Assembly: GCA_020851235.1 (NCBI GenBank)
Contig: JADZDD010000035.1
Span: 1-64,000 of the forward strand
DNA length: 64,000 nt
Direction: 5' to 3'
Source: Burkholderiales bacterium
GTDB lineage: Bacteria > Pseudomonadota > Gammaproteobacteria > Burkholderiales > Casimicrobiaceae
Below the pieces are notes generated by a model, which was not told the origin of the DNA, ran no database searches, and saw nothing but the letters and a program-made list of their open reading frames with translations. Shown here piece by piece: positions 1 through 11,176 of the stretch. The first letter of the stretch is position 1, and every line of letters starts with the position of its first letter. Position numbers and translations under genes: made by a program.

Positions 1-119
1 GCCGACGGGTTGTCGAGCATCGCGAGCAGCAGGTGCTCGACCGTGATGAACTCGTGCTGCTTCTGCCTGGCCTCGACAAAGGCCATGTGGAGGGAGACTT
101 CCAGTTCCTGCGCGATCAT
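1..119 (-). CDS. clpA: ClpA, ATP-dependent Clp protease ATP-binding subunit (5' end only)
   Basis: Only the first 39 codons and part of the next are inside the window; the gene runs off the left edge. The visible N-terminus (MIAQELEVSLHMAFVEARQK, then HEFITVEHLLLAML) is the start of the ClpA N-domain repeat, the part that binds the adaptor ClpS. ClpA is the AAA+ unfoldase that feeds substrates to ClpP in the cytoplasm. It lies 61 bases downstream of clpS on the same strand, the usual clpS-clpA pair, so the two are probably cotranscribed. Confidence 0.93.
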   Translation of the reverse strand, partial: MIAQELEVSLHMAFVEARQKQHEFITVEHLLLAMLDNPS

Positions 120-180
120 CGACCTACCTTCATCCTTTCAGCACCGACGGACGGACGATCCCGTCCAGTGACTATAACGC

Positions 181-489
181 CTATGTCTCCTCCATCGTGC
201 ACTGCAAGGGGTGCTGGTGCTTGCGGGCGATGGCAACGACCTGCTCGACCTTGGTCGATGCCACTTCCCGCGTATACGTTCCGCACACCCCCATTCCCTC
301 GCGGTGGACCTGCAACATCACCTGCGTCGCCTTCTCCCGGCTCATGGCAAAGACAGTTTGCAGGACGACCACCACGAAGTCCATCGGGGTGTAGTCGTCG
401 TTCAGCAACATCACCTTGTACAGCGGCGGCGGCTTCAACTTCGCCTTCTCGGCTTCGAGAACCGCGCCGCGCTGCTCCTGATTTCGCAT
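181..489 (-). CDS. clpS: ClpS, adaptor for ClpAP and N-end rule degradation
   Basis: A 102-residue protein with the ClpS core: [20 protein letters not shown], then [20 protein letters not shown] and [12 protein letters not shown]. The [10 protein letters not shown] segment and the HREG helix form the pocket that binds N-degron residues and docks on the ClpA N-domain. I placed the start at the ATG giving MRNQEQRG because a GGGGGA ribosome-binding site sits just before it and the length fits the family; the frame is open further upstream but that part does not look like ClpS. It is transcribed towards clpA and divergently from the cold-shock gene, across a 258-base gap that must hold both promoters; I could not pick either with confidence. 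Confidence 0.95.
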   Translation of the reverse strand: MRNQEQRGAVLEAEKAKLKPPPLYKVMLLNDDYTPMDFVVVVLQTVFAMSREKATQVMLQVHREGMGVCGTYTREVASTKVEQVVAIARKHQHPLQCTMEET

Positions 490-747
490 GTCCCCCAACG
501 ATACTCCGGATCGATTTTGGGTCAATGTTTGACGAATGCAACACTTTTCGCAAGACCGCCGGCGCCAACGGCCCATGGCCTTGACGCTGTCGGAAGTTTC
601 CGCGTAGAAAGCGCATGTTTGGCGAACTTCGGTTTCCGATCCGAGCCGCAAGCGCCCGCACAGGCCGCGGGATCGCGAGCGGACGTGCTCGCAGGCTGCG
701 CTCCGAACCCGCCGGACGCCCGTTCAAAACCTAGAGGAACACGTGGT

Positions 748-951
748 ATGGCAACTGGTACGGTCAAGTGGTTCAACGACGCGAAGGGTTTCGGATTCAT
801 CACGCCGGACGGCGGCGGGGAGGATCTGTTCGCCCATTTCTCGGCCATCAACATGCAGGGATTCAAGACGCTCAAGGAGGGCCAGAAGGTCTCGTTCGAC
901 GTGACGCAGGGCCCGAAGGGCAAGCAAGCGTCGAACATCCAGGCCGTGTAG
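748..951 (+). CDS. CspA-family cold-shock protein
   Basis: A 67-residue single cold-shock domain that binds single-stranded RNA or DNA. The RNP1 motif KGFGFI (about residues 13-18) and the RNP2-like DLFAHF (about 27-32) are intact, and the N-terminus [11 protein letters not shown] is typical. The ATG is preceded by an AGAGGA ribosome-binding site. The 258 bases upstream are shared with divergent clpS and could include a long 5' leader, as is common for csp genes, but no leader structure can be shown by reading. A strong intrinsic terminator follows at 1003-1030. Whether it is cold-induced cannot be told from the sequence. Confidence 0.95.
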   Translation: MATGTVKWFNDAKGFGFITPDGGGEDLFAHFSAINMQGFKTLKEGQKVSFDVTQGPKGKQASNIQAV

Positions 952-1002
952 AACGGCTCCGGCGCGGCGGCGGCCCTCGTGCCGCCGCCCGCCCATGACC
1001 CG

Positions 1003-1030
1003 GGCCCGCCCGCGCGCGGGCCATTTTTTT
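1003..1030 (+). terminator. Intrinsic terminator after the cold-shock gene
   Basis: A perfect 7-bp stem (GGCCCGC at 1003-1009, GCGGGCC at 1016-1022) with a 6-base loop is followed by A and seven T residues at 1024-1030. It lies 51 bases after the csp stop codon and in the right orientation to end that transcript. No T-run appears on the other strand, so it probably does not terminate the convergent icd gene. Confidence 0.9.
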
Positions 1031-1150
1031 GACCGAACGCCGCCGCGCATCCCGCCGAAGGCGGAAACCGGATATCCCCGCGGCGTGTGGGGTGAAGCGA
1101 GGCGACGGCCCGGCGGCCCCGCCTTGCGATCGGGGCGTGGGTGCGGACGC

Positions 1151-2410
1151 CTACATGCGCTCGATCATGGCCTGGCCAAAGCCGGAGCAGGAGACCTGCG
1201 TCGCACCCGCCATGAGTCGGGCGAAGTCGTACGTGACGACCTTGTCGGCAATCGCCTTCTCGAGGCTCGACACCACGAGCGCCGCCGCCTCCTTCCAACC
1301 CATGTGCACGAGCATCATCTCGGCCGAGAGGATCTCCGAGCCCGGGTTCACGTAGTCCTTGCCGGCGTACTTGGGGGCGGTACCGTGCGTGGCCTCGAAC
1401 ATCGCGACCGAGTCGGAGAGGTTGGCGCCGGGGGCGATGCCGATGCCGCCGACCTGCGCCGCCAGCGCGTCGCTGATGTAGTCACCGTTGAGGTTGAGCG
1501 TGGCGATCACGCTGTACTCCGCCGGGCGGAGGAGGATCTGCTGCAGGAACGCATCGGCGATGACGTCCTTCACCACGATCTGCTTGCCGGTCTTGGGATT
1601 CGCGAACGACATCCAGGGACCGCCATCGAGGAGCGTCGCACCGAACTCGCGCTGCGCGAGCGCGTAGCCCCAGTCGCGGAACGCCCCCTCGGTGAACTTC
1701 ATGATGTTGCCCTTGTGCACCAGCGTCACCGACGGCTTGTCGTTGTCGATCGCGTACTGGATCGCCTTGCGCACGAGGCGATCGGTGCCCTCGCTCGACA
1801 CCGGCTTGATGCCGATGCCCGACGTCGCCGGAAAGCGGATCTTCTTCACGCCCAGCTCGGTCGTCAGGAACTCGATCAGCTTCTTCGCCTGCGGCGAGTC
1901 GGCCGCCCATTCGACGCCCGCGTAGATGTCCTCCGAGTTCTCGCGGAAGATCACCATGTCGACCTTGCCCGGTTCCTTCACGGGCGAAGGCACGCCCTGG
2001 AACCAGCGCACCGGACGCAGGCAGACGTACAGGTCGAGCTGCTGGCGCAGCGCGACGTTGAGCGAGCGTATGCCCCCGCCAACGGGTGTCGTCAACGGCC
2101 CCTTGATCGAGACGACGTAATCCTTGAGGATCGCGAGCGTCTCGTCCGGCAGCCACACGTCGTGACCGTACACTCGGGTCGACTTCTCGCCGGCGTAGAT
2201 CTCCATCCAGTGGATCTTGCGCTTGCCGCCGTAGGCCTTGGCGACGGCAGCATCGACGACCTTGATCATGACCGGCGTGATGTCGACGCCCGTACCATCG
2301 CCCTCGATGTACGGAATGATCGGGTGGTCGGGGACGTTGATGCTGAAATCGGGATTGACGGTGATCCGGGCGCCACCGCTCGGTACCTTGACGTGCTGGT
2401 AGGTCGACAT
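1151..2410 (-). CDS. icd: NADP-dependent isocitrate dehydrogenase
   Basis: A 419-residue protein that converts isocitrate to 2-oxoglutarate and CO2 in the TCA cycle. Near the N-terminus [11 protein letters not shown] is conserved; [15 protein letters not shown] (about residues 109-123) carries the active-site serine (Ser116 here) that in E. coli is the target of the AceK kinase; [17 protein letters not shown] and [13 protein letters not shown] follow. Length matches the bacterial homodimeric enzyme. The start (MSTYQHVKV) is chosen because an AGGAGC site precedes it; the longer open frame upstream is arginine-rich and not family-like. The gene is convergent with csp and divergent from the pseudouridine synthase. 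Confidence 0.97.
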   Translation of the reverse strand: MSTYQHVKVPSGGARITVNPDFSINVPDHPIIPYIEGDGTGVDITPVMIKVVDAAVAKAYGGKRKIHWMEIYAGEKSTRVYGHDVWLPDETLAILKDYVVSIKGPLTTPVGGGIRSLNVALRQQLDLYVCLRPVRWFQGVPSPVKEPGKVDMVIFRENSEDIYAGVEWAADSPQAKKLIEFLTTELGVKKIRFPATSGIGIKPVSSEGTDRLVRKAIQYAIDNDKPSVTLVHKGNIMKFTEGAFRDWGYALAQREFGATLLDGGPWMSFANPKTGKQIVVKDVIADAFLQQILLRPAEYSVIATLNLNGDYISDALAAQVGGIGIAPGANLSDSVAMFEATHGTAPKYAGKDYVNPGSEILSAEMMLVHMGWKEAAALVVSSLEKAIADKVVTYDFARLMAGATQVSCSGFGQAMIERM

Positions 2411-2537
2411 CGATGCTCCTGCTTGGAATGGGCGCCACCGTCGCCCGTGGACGGACAAGGTGGCGAAGCGTTCGGGATGCGCGGGGGGCCCGGCGCGCCA
2501 AGTCTCGTGTACGCCGGGCCGAGAGTGCTGATTATCC

Positions 2538-3137
2538 GTGATTTCGAACCTTCCCGCCACGCACCCGAGGATCCGCGCCGCGCTGCGCGCGGGCCGCGCG
2601 GTCGTCCTTCTCAACAAGCCCTTTGGCATGCTGTGCCAGTTCACACGCGACGGTGGTCGCACCGCGCTCGCCGATGTCGTGCCCCTGCCGCAGATCTATC
2701 CGGCCGGGCGCCTCGATGCGGACAGCGAGGGCCTCGTCGTCCTCACCGGCTGCGGCCCCTTGCAGGCACGCATCGCCGATCCGCGCCACGCGCTCACCAA
2801 GACCTACTGGGTCCAGGTCGAAGGCGCGCCCACCGCGGCGGCACTCGCTCGGCTTCGAACCGGCGTCGATCTCAACGACGGCCCGGCGCGTGCCTTGCGC
2901 GTGCGACACGAGGACTCGCCCGCGTGGCTGTGGCCACGCTCCCCGCCCATCCGAGTCCGGCGCGCGATTCCCACGGCGTGGCTCGTCGTCGAACTCGCGC
3001 AGGGCCGCAACCGGCAGGTCCGTCGCATGACCGCCGCGGTCGGGTTGCCGACGCTTCGCCTCGTGCGGCAAAGCGTGGGGCCATGGATGGTCGACGGCCT
3101 TGCCCCAGGCGCGTGGCGCGTGGCGCCCGTGCTATGA
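2538..3137 (+). CDS. rluE: RluE-like rRNA large-subunit pseudouridine synthase (RsuA/RluE family)
   Basis: A 199-residue RsuA-family pseudouridine synthase without an S4 domain. The catalytic block [14 protein letters not shown] lies at about residues 58-71, with Asp60 as the expected nucleophile; [12 protein letters not shown] comes earlier, and [26 protein letters not shown] closes the fold. The short form and these motifs match RluE, which modifies 23S rRNA (U2457 in E. coli numbering); the exact target here is inferred. The start is GTG. An in-frame arginine/proline-rich insertion near residue 135 looks less conserved. The stop overlaps a TATGAT hexamer that may serve pcnB. Confidence 0.85.
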   Translation: MISNLPATHPRIRAALRAGRAVVLLNKPFGMLCQFTRDGGRTALADVVPLPQIYPAGRLDADSEGLVVLTGCGPLQARIADPRHALTKTYWVQVEGAPTAAALARLRTGVDLNDGPARALRVRHEDSPAWLWPRSPPIRVRRAIPTAWLVVELAQGRNRQVRRMTAAVGLPTLRLVRQSVGPWMVDGLAPGAWRVAPVL

Positions 3138-3138
3138 T
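3133..3138 (+). promoter_or_regulatory. Possible -10 element for pcnB
   Basis: TATGAT (5 of 6 to consensus) overlaps the stop codon of the upstream pseudouridine synthase, about 110 bases before pcnB. No convincing -35 is visible, so this is tentative. Confidence 0.3.
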
Positions 3139-3249
3139 CGCGCGCCTTCGCGCAGCGCCCGAGGCCGGGTTGGCGCGCTCGCCCGGGTATCCTGTCCGCG
3201 TCGTGTCGATCGCTTGCCGCACCGCCCACCCGCCGGATCGTCCCCCGCA

Positions 3250-4608
3250 ATGATCCGCCGCCTGCTCGCCCGCCTGATTCCCGGTCGGCCGGCACGCACG
3301 CCGCGCGTCTATCCTGCAGCCTTGCACCCCGTGCGCCGCGATGCGATCCCACGCGGCGCCCGAATGGTCACCGAAAAGCTCCAGGAGGCCGGCTTCAAGG
3401 CCTTCGTGGTCGGAGGCGCCGTCCGCGATCTCCTCCTCGGCCTGACACCGAAGGACTTCGACATCGCGACCGACGCGACGCCCGAGCAGGTCAAGCCGCT
3501 CTTCCGCCGCGCGTACATCATCGGTCGGCGCTTCCGGCTCGTGCACGTGCACATCGGCGCGGAGGTCCTCGAGGTGTCGACGTTTCGCGCGGCGCAGACG
3601 GGCGAAGATGCGACGGACGAGCACGGGCGTCTGCTGTCCGACAACGTCTACGGCACCCAAGCCGAGGACGCCGCGCGCCGCGACTTCACCATCAATGCGC
3701 TGTACTTCGATCCCGCGAGCGAAGAGATCTGGGATTACGTGGGAGGAGTCAGCGACTGCCGCGCGAGGCGCCTGAAGCTCATCGGGCCGCCGACCACGCG
3801 CTATCGCGAGGATCCCGTCCGCATGCTGCGCGCCGTGCGCCTCGCGGCGAAGGCGAGTCTCACGATCGACCCAAGGACGGCGGCGCCGATCCCGAAACTC
3901 GCGAGCCTCATGCACAACGTACCGCCGGCGCGCCTGTTCGACGAGATGCAAAAGCTCCTGCTCTCCGGACACGCGACCGAGGCGCTGCAGGGCCTGCGCG
4001 CGCACGGCCTGTCGCGCGGACTGTTGCCGCTCCTCGACGTGATCCTCGAGCAGCCGAACGGCACGCGCTTCGTCGAGGTGGCGCTCGCCGGCACCGACGC
4101 CCGCGTGCGAGCGGGCAAGCCGGTGTCACCCGCGTTCCTCTTCGCCACGCTGCTCTGGCGCGAGGTCGTGCAACAGTGGGATGCGGCGAAGGCGCGCGGC
4201 GAGCGGCCCATCCCCGCACTGCATGCTGCCATGGAGCAGGTGCTGTCGGCGCAGGCCGAGCGCATCTCGGTGCCACGCCGCTTCGAGGCCAACATCAAGG
4301 AGATCTGGGGCCTGCAGCCGCGCTTCGAGCAGCGCGCCGGCGCGCGTCCGCAGCGGCTGGTCGAGCACGAGCGCTTCCGTGCCGCGTACGATTTCCTCCT
4401 GCTGCGGGCGACGTGCGGAGAAGTCCCCGAAGAGCTCGCCACGTGGTGGACGCGCTTCCAGGATGCAGCGCCGGCCGAGCGCGAAGCGATGCTGCGACCG
4501 CAGGAAGCGCCCAAGACGCGCCGCTCGCGGGGTCGCGGACGTGGCCGCAAGGCGCAGGAAGCGGCCGCCATCGATCCTCCCGACGATGCCCATCCCCGCG
4601 ACATCTAG
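3250..4608 (+). CDS. pcnB: Poly(A) polymerase PcnB
   Basis: A 452-residue class II nucleotidyltransferase that adds poly(A) tails to RNA 3' ends and so promotes decay. The head motif GGAVRDLLLG (residues 55-64) and the metal-binding DFDIATDA (69-76) are intact; RRDFTINAL, GGVSDCRARRLKLIG and YREDPVRMLRAVRLAAK follow as in PcnB/CCA enzymes. The basic C-terminal tail (TRRSRGRGRGRKAQ) is typical of PcnB and distinguishes it from a CCA-adding enzyme. The ATG at 3250 gives the family-like MIRRLLARLI start; the frame is open further upstream. It is first in a plus-strand run with folK, dgk and panC. Confidence 0.95.
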   Translation: MIRRLLARLIPGRPARTPRVYPAALHPVRRDAIPRGARMVTEKLQEAGFKAFVVGGAVRDLLLGLTPKDFDIATDATPEQVKPLFRRAYIIGRRFRLVHVHIGAEVLEVSTFRAAQTGEDATDEHGRLLSDNVYGTQAEDAARRDFTINALYFDPASEEIWDYVGGVSDCRARRLKLIGPPTTRYREDPVRMLRAVRLAAKASLTIDPRTAAPIPKLASLMHNVPPARLFDEMQKLLLSGHATEALQGLRAHGLSRGLLPLLDVILEQPNGTRFVEVALAGTDARVRAGKPVSPAFLFATLLWREVVQQWDAAKARGERPIPALHAAMEQVLSAQAERISVPRRFEANIKEIWGLQPRFEQRAGARPQRLVEHERFRAAYDFLLLRATCGEVPEELATWWTRFQDAAPAEREAMLRPQEAPKTRRSRGRGRGRKAQEAAAIDPPDDAHPRDI

Positions 4609-4647
4609 CGGCGCCCCTCGTCGCGCCCGATCGGCGCCGGCGCGACG

Positions 4648-6694
<2,047 letters not shown>

Positions 6695-6721
6695 CGCGCG
6701 AACCGGCGAGCCGCATCCGGG

Positions 6722-7891
6722 CTACGCCGCGCGCAGCGCGTCGACGATCGACAGCCGCGCCGCGCGGGCGGCGGGCAGGAAGCCGCCGACGAAGCCCATG
6801 AGGAGCGCGAAGGCGAGCGAGGCCACGACGATGAAGGGGGTCAGCGTGAAGGTGAAGGCGATTTCGGCGAACGTCTGGAAGTTCGTCGTCGAAATCGGCA
6901 CCATCTGCATGAACGACGCGCCCACGAGCCCGACGACTCCGCCGACGAGGCCCAGGAGCAGTGCCTCGCCCAGGAAGGCGACCAGGATCGACGTGCGCGG
7001 AAAGCCGAGCGCGCGCAGCGTCCCGATCTCGGCGGTGCGCGAGGCGACGCTTGCGTACATCGTGATCATCGCGCCGATGATGGCGCCGATCGAGAAGATG
7101 ATCGAGATCGTGGTGCCGAGATACGAGATGAATCGCGCGAGCTGTTCCGACTGGTCGGCGTAGAACTGCTGCTCGGGCTTGGCTTCGAGGTGGAGCCGAG
7201 GGTCCCCCTCGATGCTGCGCTTGATGGCCGGGTAGTCGGAGGGATCTTGCAGGCGGAAGATCACGGCGGAGAAGCCGCCGCGGCGAAACGCCTGGAGGAA
7301 CTGCTCGGCGTCGCCCCAGATCTCGGAGTTGAACGCGGTCTTGCCGGCGTCGAACACGCCGACGACAGTCCAGTCCTGCTGCGCGAAGTGCAGCGTCTCA
7401 CCCAACGACGCCCCGCGAAAGCCCTGCGCCACGCTGCGCCCGGCGACGATCTCCGAGGTCCCCGGGCGGAACATGCGTCCCTCGACGATGTGCACCTGCG
7501 GTCGCAGTGCCAGGCCCTGCGCGGTCACGCCGCGAATGACCACGTTGGCTGCGGTCCCGGTGTCGCGCTTGGGCAGGGTGATGAGCACGACGGGCTCCTT
7601 GGACACGAGCTTCTCGCCGTCCTCGCCCGTCGCGATCCCGGGGAGCGATTCCACGATCGCCGCCGAGGGGCGATCGATGCCGCTTTGCACCTCGCTTTGC
7701 GAGCCTTGGCGAATCACGAGGACGTTGTCCGGCTGTCCGGTCGCAACGAGCGTCTCCTTCAGGCCGGCAGCGAGCATCAGTACCGTCGCGAAGACGTAGA
7801 CGACGAGCGCCATGCCGCCCGCCGTGAGCGCGGTGGTGAGCTTGCGCGCGAAGAGGTTGCGCGCGATATAGGAAAACGGAACCGTGGTCAC
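6722..7891 (-). CDS. ABC transporter permease, FtsX/MacB type (second permease)
   Basis: A 389-residue inner-membrane permease with the MacB/FtsX plan: one N-terminal membrane segment (LTAGGMALVVYVFATVLMLAAGL), a large periplasmic domain, then three C-terminal membrane segments around TISIIFSIGAIIGAMITMYAS, ALLLGLVGGVVGLVGASF and PFIVVASLAFALLMGFVGGF. It ends with the family signature PAARAARLSIVDALRA. The GTG start overlaps the stop of the upstream permease by four bases (GTGA). With the partner permease, ATPase and membrane fusion protein it forms a tripartite-like exporter or mechanotransmission complex. The substrate is unknown. Confidence 0.9.
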   Translation of the reverse strand: MTTVPFSYIARNLFARKLTTALTAGGMALVVYVFATVLMLAAGLKETLVATGQPDNVLVIRQGSQSEVQSGIDRPSAAIVESLPGIATGEDGEKLVSKEPVVLITLPKRDTGTAANVVIRGVTAQGLALRPQVHIVEGRMFRPGTSEIVAGRSVAQGFRGASLGETLHFAQQDWTVVGVFDAGKTAFNSEIWGDAEQFLQAFRRGGFSAVIFRLQDPSDYPAIKRSIEGDPRLHLEAKPEQQFYADQSEQLARFISYLGTTISIIFSIGAIIGAMITMYASVASRTAEIGTLRALGFPRTSILVAFLGEALLLGLVGGVVGLVGASFMQMVPISTTNFQTFAEIAFTFTLTPFIVVASLAFALLMGFVGGFLPAARAARLSIVDALRAA

Positions 7892-9045
7892 GCGATCGCT
7901 CGCAGGCCGTCGACGATGCGCACGCGCGCCGCCCGCCACGCCGGGATCAGCGCCGCGATCACGCCCACCACCAGTGCGCAGCCGACCTGCATGAGGATCG
8001 TCTCGCGGGAGACGGCAAAGATCGGGAAGAGATTGGCCAACGCCGCGCCGAACGCCCTCGTCACGGGAAAGGTGAGCGCGATCCCGATCGCGCCGCCGAC
8101 GAGCGCGATGCCGAGCGACTCGGCAAAGATGAGGAACGCCACGAAGCCGTTCGAGAAGCCGATCGCCTTCAGTGTCGCGTATTCGGAGTAGCGCTCCCGC
8201 GCGGTCATCGCCATGGTATTGGCCATCACCGCCATGATGATCAGGATGATCACGAACGACACGGCCTGCACCGCCACGAGGATCGTTTCGGTCATCGCGA
8301 CGAACCCCAGCTGGAACGCCTTCTCGGTCTCGGTCAGCGTCTCGGCGAGCGAGTTCTTGAAGACGGCATCGATCTGCTCGGAGATCGCCGCCGCGCGACC
8401 AGGCTCGTTGATCTCGACGATATACACGCCCACCGAATCGGCGCGGCGCGGGTAGATCTGCTTGATGCGCTCGTTCAGGAGCGCCCAGTGGAAGAAGAAC
8501 TGGTTCTCGTCGACCTTGGCGTCGGCGCCGTCGTAGATGCCGCGCAGCGTGAACGTCCACGTTCCCGGATAGATCGTGCCGCGCAACGGAATCCGGTCCC
8601 CGATCTTCCAGCCAAACCGCTCGGCGAGGCGGCGGCCGACGACCGCCCCCTGGCGGTCGAGGAGAAACGCCTTGCGCTCGGCATCGGAGAGGCGGTACTC
8701 GGGGTACATGTCGAGATACGGACCCGGATCGATCGCGAGCTGCGGGAAGAAATTGCTCTCGGTGATGTACACGCCGCCGAACCAGTTGGCCGCCGCGACC
8801 GCGGTGACCCCCGGGACCTGGCGAATCTTCTGCGCATAGTTGTACGGCAGCGGAAAGACGAGCGAGATCGAGTTGCGCGTGACGAGCCGTGCCGACGACG
8901 TCGCCTCCGCCCCCAGGTACCAGGCGTCGACGATCGTGCGCAGCAGGCCGAAGGCAACGATCGCGACCACGATGCCGATGATCGTGAGCGTCGTGCGCAG
9001 CTTGTGCCGAAAGGCGTTGCGAAAGACGAGAAAGGGAACGAACAC
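7888..9045 (-). CDS. ABC transporter permease, FtsX/MacB type (first permease)
   Basis: A 385-residue permease of the same family as its neighbour but clearly diverged from it. The N-terminal segment [18 protein letters not shown] is followed by a long extracytoplasmic domain and by C-terminal segments [38 protein letters not shown] and [31 protein letters not shown]. The start is GTG. It lies 18 bases downstream of the ATPase gene and overlaps the next permease. Having two unlike FtsX-type permeases suggests a heterodimeric channel like DevBCA-type or lipoprotein-release systems; the cargo cannot be read from sequence. Confidence 0.9.
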   Translation of the reverse strand: MFVPFLVFRNAFRHKLRTTLTIIGIVVAIVAFGLLRTIVDAWYLGAEATSSARLVTRNSISLVFPLPYNYAQKIRQVPGVTAVAAANWFGGVYITESNFFPQLAIDPGPYLDMYPEYRLSDAERKAFLLDRQGAVVGRRLAERFGWKIGDRIPLRGTIYPGTWTFTLRGIYDGADAKVDENQFFFHWALLNERIKQIYPRRADSVGVYIVEINEPGRAAAISEQIDAVFKNSLAETLTETEKAFQLGFVAMTETILVAVQAVSFVIILIIMAVMANTMAMTARERYSEYATLKAIGFSNGFVAFLIFAESLGIALVGGAIGIALTFPVTRAFGAALANLFPIFAVSRETILMQVGCALVVGVIAALIPAWRAARVRIVDGLRAIA

Positions 9046-9063
9046 GGGGCCGTCGCGTGCTCG

Positions 9064-9753
9064 TCAGTCGACCAGCACGCCCTTCTCGAGGTGCACGAGG
9101 CGCGCGGCGCGGCCCGCGGCCCTGGGATCGTGCGTGACCATGACGATCGTCTTGCCGAGCTCGCGGTTGAGCGCGCCGAGGAGATCGAGAATCTCCTCCG
9201 CCGTGACGCGGTCGAGATCCCCGGTCGGCTCGTCGGCGACGATGAGCGTCGGATCGGCGATCAACGCCCGGGCGATCGCGACGCGCTGCTGCTGGCCGCC
9301 GGAAAGCTCGTTCGGGTAATGCTCCATGCGATCGGCGAGGCCGACGAGCGCGAGCGCATTGTCGACACGCTCATGGCGCTCGCGCCGCGACAATCCCGTG
9401 AGCTGCAGCGGCAGCTCGACGTTCTGGAACGCGGTCAGCACCGGCATGAGGTTGTAGAACTGGAAGATGAAGCCGACGTGCGCCGCGCGCCACGCGGCGA
9501 GCTCGCCCTCGGTGAGCTGCGCGATGTCGACGCCGGCGACGTGGATCTGCCCACCGCTCGGCTTGTCGATGCCGGCGATGAGATTGAGCAGCGTCGACTT
9601 GCCCGACCCCGAGGGCCCCATCAGCGCGATGAAGTCGCCGGCTGCCACGTCGAGGTCGATGCCGACGAGTACCGGAATGACCTGGTCACCGCGAACGTAG
9701 CTCTTCGACAGGTTGCGAATCTCGACGAGCGCAGCGGGTGGGACGTCGTTCAT
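9064..9753 (-). CDS. ABC transporter ATP-binding protein, LolD/MacB type
   Basis: A 229-residue ABC ATPase with Walker [10 protein letters not shown] (46-54), signature [16 protein letters not shown], Walker [13 protein letters not shown] and the switch histidine in VMVTHDP. The segment [22 protein letters not shown] is diagnostic of the MacB/LolD/FtsE group that drives FtsX-type permeases. It lies between the membrane fusion gene (34 bases) and the first permease gene (18 bases), so the four genes form one operon. Confidence 0.95.
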   Translation of the reverse strand: MNDVPPAALVEIRNLSKSYVRGDQVIPVLVGIDLDVAAGDFIALMGPSGSGKSTLLNLIAGIDKPSGGQIHVAGVDIAQLTEGELAAWRAAHVGFIFQFYNLMPVLTAFQNVELPLQLTGLSRRERHERVDNALALVGLADRMEHYPNELSGGQQQRVAIARALIADPTLIVADEPTGDLDRVTAEEILDLLGALNRELGKTIVMVTHDPRAAGRAARLVHLEKGVLVD

Positions 9754-9787
9754 GAGGCGGCCAGCACGCGCCGGGTCCCGTCGGCCG

Positions 9788-11008
9788 TCAGTGCGCGGCG
9801 ATCTTCACGAGCGCGCCGCTCTGCAGGGTTTCGGGCGGATGGGCCACCGCCTTCTCCCCGCTCGTGACGGCGCCGCCGATCGCCGTCACGTCGCCGATCT
9901 TCTGGCCCGGCGTCACTGGAACGAGCACCGCCTTGCCGTTGCGAATCACGAAGACGACGCGCTTGCCGTCGCGCTCGACGATGGCGTCGGGATTGACCGC
10001 GAGCAGCGGCTGCTGCTGCGCCGGCGTCACCTCCTGCGACAGGAAGCTCACCTTGGCGCTCATCTCGGGAAGGATGCGCGGATCGATCTCGTCGAACTTC
10101 ACCTTGGTCATCACGGTCGCCTTCGCGCGGTCGACCGTTGGCACCATGCGGCTGATGCGACCGCGAAAACGCGTGTCGGGCAGCGCATCGAGGACGATCT
10201 CCGCCGGCTGGCCGACCTTGATCTTGGCAAGGCTCGATTCGGAGACGTCCGCCTCGACCTCGAGCGTGCTCATGTCCGCCATCGACACCACGGCGCCCTT
10301 CGAGTCGGCGGCATTGGAGAAAGGCGTGACGAGGTCGCCGACGTTGGCGCTCTTCGACAGGATGACGCCATCGAACGGCGCACGGATGATCGTGTAGTCG
10401 ACCTGCACGGCGGCGTTGCGTGCCGTCGCCTCGGCGGCAGCGACCGTCGCCTGCGCGTTGGCCACCGCCGCCGACGCGCGATCGGCCCGCGCCTTGGCGG
10501 TATCGACCGACGCCGCCGAGACGAATTTCTGCGCGAGGAGCTCGAGGCTGCGCTTGAGCTGCGCCTTGGCGTCGATTTCCTCGGCGCGCGCCTGGGCGAG
10601 CGCCGCGCGCGCGGCGGCAACGTTGGCCCGCGCGGTCTCGTTCTGCGCGATGACGTCGCGCGCATCGATGCGCGCGATGACATCACCTGCCTTGACGCGC
10701 GAACCCTCGGTCACGCCGAGCCATTCGACGCGACCGGTCGCCTTCGACGAGATCGCGGCCTTGCGCTGCGCGACGACGTAGCCCGTGGCGTTCAGCACGA
10801 CGTATTGCTGCGACGGGAATGTCGTCACGATCGAAGTCGCCGTCACCGTGGCGATCCTGGGTTGCAGTGCGAACCACGCTGCGCCGGCCGCCACCGCGAC
10901 GAGCACGATGCCCCACACGATCCAGCGCCGGCGCCGCCGCGAGCGGATCGGCGCGAGGTCGCGGTTGATCTTGAGCTTGGACAGGTCCGGCGCAGGCGTC
11001 TGCGTCAT
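9788..11008 (-). CDS. HlyD/MacA-type periplasmic adaptor (membrane fusion protein)
   Basis: A 406-residue RND/MacA-like adaptor. After a basic cytoplasmic tail (RSRRRRRW) there is a membrane anchor (VWGIVLVAVAAGAAWFAL), then a lipoyl-like half (TGRVEWLGVTEGSRVKAGDVIARID), an alanine-rich alpha-helical hairpin ([19 protein letters not shown] onwards), the returning half (DYTIIRAPFDGVI) and a beta-barrel domain. It would bridge the ABC permeases to an outer-membrane channel; no TolC-like gene is present here. I chose the ATG giving MTQTPAPDLS; an earlier in-frame start would add 16 non-conserved residues. It is first in the operon, behind a palindrome and a -10-like hexamer. Confidence 0.9.
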   Translation of the reverse strand: MTQTPAPDLSKLKINRDLAPIRSRRRRRWIVWGIVLVAVAAGAAWFALQPRIATVTATSIVTTFPSQQYVVLNATGYVVAQRKAAISSKATGRVEWLGVTEGSRVKAGDVIARIDARDVIAQNETARANVAAARAALAQARAEEIDAKAQLKRSLELLAQKFVSAASVDTAKARADRASAAVANAQATVAAAEATARNAAVQVDYTIIRAPFDGVILSKSANVGDLVTPFSNAADSKGAVVSMADMSTLEVEADVSESSLAKIKVGQPAEIVLDALPDTRFRGRISRMVPTVDRAKATVMTKVKFDEIDPRILPEMSAKVSFLSQEVTPAQQQPLLAVNPDAIVERDGKRVVFVIRNGKAVLVPVTPGQKIGDVTAIGGAVTSGEKAVAHPPETLQSGALVKIAAH

Positions 11009-11039
11009 GGGCGTAGGGGTGCGTCGGGTGCATCGGCAG

Positions 11040-11071
11040 CTTGGGCGCATGCCCAAGGACCGCGCATTCTA
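11040..11071 (-). promoter_or_regulatory. Putative promoter and palindrome upstream of the exporter operon
   Basis: On the minus strand TAGAAT (complement of 11066-11071) could be a -10 element giving a start near 11059. Directly after it lies the perfect inverted repeat CTTGGGC-GCAT-GCCCAAG (11040-11057), 31 bases before the adaptor ATG. It could be an operator or a 5' leader hairpin. No regulator gene is adjacent. No clear -35 is visible. Confidence 0.45.
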
Positions 11072-11176
11072 CCTTGCAGTTCCCCGCGCCCCGGCGTGGC
11101 GTCGCCGTGACGATCGCCGCCACGAACGCCGCGCCCGACGGCGACCCGCGGCACGTCGCGCGAGGGCGCCGGCGCG

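Noticed and set aside
3134..3253. A 39-codon ORF overlapping the end of the pseudouridine synthase by ATGA
   Set aside because: It is out of frame with pcnB, has no family features and ends at the pcnB start; the TATGAT there fits a promoter better.
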